NCBI RefSeq assembly: GCF_001723055.1
Contig: NZ_MDCR01000097.1
Span: 1-41,501, forward strand
Reading direction: 5' to 3'
Origin: Streptomyces niveus
Lineage (GTDB): Bacteria > Actinomycetota > Actinomycetes > Streptomycetales > Streptomycetaceae
Length of the DNA: 41,501 nucleotides
The number at the start of each line of letters is the position of its first letter. Within the stretch, counting starts at the first letter, position 1. Shown here in pieces: positions 40,477-41,501 of this stretch. A model generated the notes under the pieces. The model saw only the letters and a program-made list of their open reading frames with translations, had not been told where the DNA came from and searched no databases. The position numbers and the translations under genes are program-made.

Positions 40477-41336
40477 GGGCGGCCACCTGCCATCTGTTCT
40501 AGTCGGGCGATCCGCTCCGCCATCGGCGGATGCGTGGAGAACATTCTCGATACACCCTGCCCAGGACGGAACGGATTAGCGATCATCAGATGGCTCGCCG
40601 TCTCGATCCGTGGCTCGGGCGGCAACGGGAGCTGTTTCGTACCTGCTTCAAGTTTACGCAAGGCGCTCGCGAGGGCCAACGGATCACCGGTGAGCTGCGC
40701 GCCGGACGCGTCCGCCTCGTACTCCCGGGAACGGCTCACGGCCAGCTGGATCACGGAGGCGGCCAGCGGGCCCAGGAGCATCACCAGCAGCATGCCGACG
40801 ATGCCGGGGCCCTCGTCGTCGTCGGAGCGGCCGATGGGGATGAGCCAGGCGAAATTCACCAGGAACATCACGACCGAGGCGAGGGCGCCGGCGACCGAGG
40901 AGATGAGGATGTCGCGGTTGTAGACATGGCTCAGCTCGTGGCCGAGGACTCCGCGCAGCTCCTGCTCGTTCAGGATCTGGAGGATGCCGTCCGTACAACA
41001 GACGGCCGCGTTGCGCGGGTTGCGTCCGGTGGCGAACGCGTTGGGCGCCTGGGTCGGTGAGATGTAGAGCCGTGGCATCGGCTGGCGCGCGGTCGTGGAG
41101 AGCTCGCGGACGATGCGGTACAGCCCCGGGGCCTCGAACTCGCTGACCGGGCGTGCGCGCATGGCGCGCAGGGCGAGCTTGTCGCTGTTCCAGTACGCGT
41201 ACGCGTTCGTACCGAGCGCGACGACGACCGCGATGATCAGCCCCGTCCGGCCGAAGACGCTGCCGATGACGATGATGAGTGCGGACAGTCCCCCGAGGAG
41301 TGCGGCGGTCCTCAACCCGTTGTGCCGGCGGTGCAC
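40473..41336 (-). CDS. htpX: Zinc metalloprotease HtpX
   Basis: From GTG 41336 the protein has 287 residues, with two N-terminal membrane spans ([19 protein letters not shown], and [19 protein letters not shown]). The zinc site is HELSH (H133, E134, H137) with the downstream glutamate in REYEADASG. Two further membrane segments follow. HtpX (M48B) degrades damaged membrane proteins at the cytoplasmic face. I chose GTG 41336 because GGAGGG lies 6 nt upstream and the family start ([11 protein letters not shown]) fits; an ATG 18 codons earlier lacks a ribosome site. Upstream, 41337-41501 shows no gene I can support. Confidence 0.93.
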   Translation of the reverse strand: MHRRHNGLRTAALLGGLSALIIVIGSVFGRTGLIIAVVVALGTNAYAYWNSDKLALRAMRARPVSEFEAPGLYRIVRELSTTARQPMPRLYISPTQAPNAFATGRNPRNAAVCCTDGILQILNEQELRGVLGHELSHVYNRDILISSVAGALASVVMFLVNFAWLIPIGRSDDDEGPGIVGMLLVMLLGPLAASVIQLAVSRSREYEADASGAQLTGDPLALASALRKLEAGTKQLPLPPEPRIETASHLMIANPFRPGQGVSRMFSTHPPMAERIARLEQMAGGRP

Positions 41337-41501
41337 GGAACGCCCTCCAAATCGTGCGGCAGGGGAACCCTCTACGTGATGCTGCTCCACTCTCCAGTGG
41401 ACCCTTCCTCACTGGTCAACGCCAGGCGGGGGTCACGGGTTCCCTGGCTCGCCCGCACGGAGACGTACGCCGTACGGGTGGCGGCGGGGGCGGTCCGGGC
41501 G

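Noticed and set aside
41337..41501. Start of a divergent gene after htpX
   Set aside because: No start codon with a ribosome site and no recognisable protein sequence in the remaining 165 bp.

Overview
The window is about 41.5 kb of high-GC actinobacterial chromosome, almost certainly Streptomyces. The evidence is near-identity of RpoB, RpoC, EF-Tu, EF-G and the ribosomal proteins to remembered Streptomyces sequences, RpoB numbering in which the rifampicin-region histidine is H437, GTG/TTG starts, and very high third-position GC. No insertion sequence, prophage, CRISPR array or rRNA gene is visible.

Layout. (1) Positions 1-4262, minus strand: a two-gene RNA end-healing and sealing cassette. 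One protein joins an RNA ligase, a helical HD-containing middle and a 5'-polynucleotide kinase. The other, still open at the window edge, joins an MJ1316-type RNA-end domain, an EEP nuclease, a 2H phosphoesterase and a eukaryote-like poly(A) polymerase. (2) 4340-7162, minus: an envelope/secretion-type operon (short helical protein, DUF1023 alpha/beta hydrolase split by an apparent frameshift, lipoprotein) with a perfect palindrome upstream. (3) 7416-25475, minus: the core information-processing block, transcribed in the order tRNA-Trp, secE, nusG | rplK, rplA | lipoprotein | rplJ, rplL, rpoB, rpoC | rpsL, rpsG, fusA, tuf. Promoters, terminators and an L10 autoregulatory leader with attenuator are readable between the units. 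(4) 25702-33885: aspartate aminotransferase, adenosine deaminase, a TetR/NAD(P)-binding divergent pair, an NmrA/flavin-oxidase pair divergent from an AraC regulator, murB, and two MaoC-fold dehydratases resembling mycobacterial HadA/HadB. (5) 34004-34445: rpmG with tRNA-Met and tRNA-Thr. (6) 34773-41336: a degenerate amidohydrolase, a Rossmann-fold protein, tRNA-Tyr, YajQ, an AlkB-like dioxygenase, a GlsB-type membrane protein, an APC transporter, and the coupled pair htpX-yccF.

How the genes work together. The central block makes the transcription and translation machinery and the Sec channel. rpmG-hadA-hadB near tRNA-Trp-secE-nusG recalls the mycobacterial order, here interrupted by murB, regulators, adenosine deaminase and aspC. 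The accessory signal most worth attention is the RNA-repair pair: its domains could together open a 2',3'-cyclic phosphate, phosphorylate a 5'-OH, seal the break, and trim or extend 3' ends. Next are the frameshifted DUF1023 gene, an amidohydrolase lacking canonical metal ligands, and several genes whose -10 hexamers sit 6-7 nt before the start codon, suggesting leaderless mRNAs.
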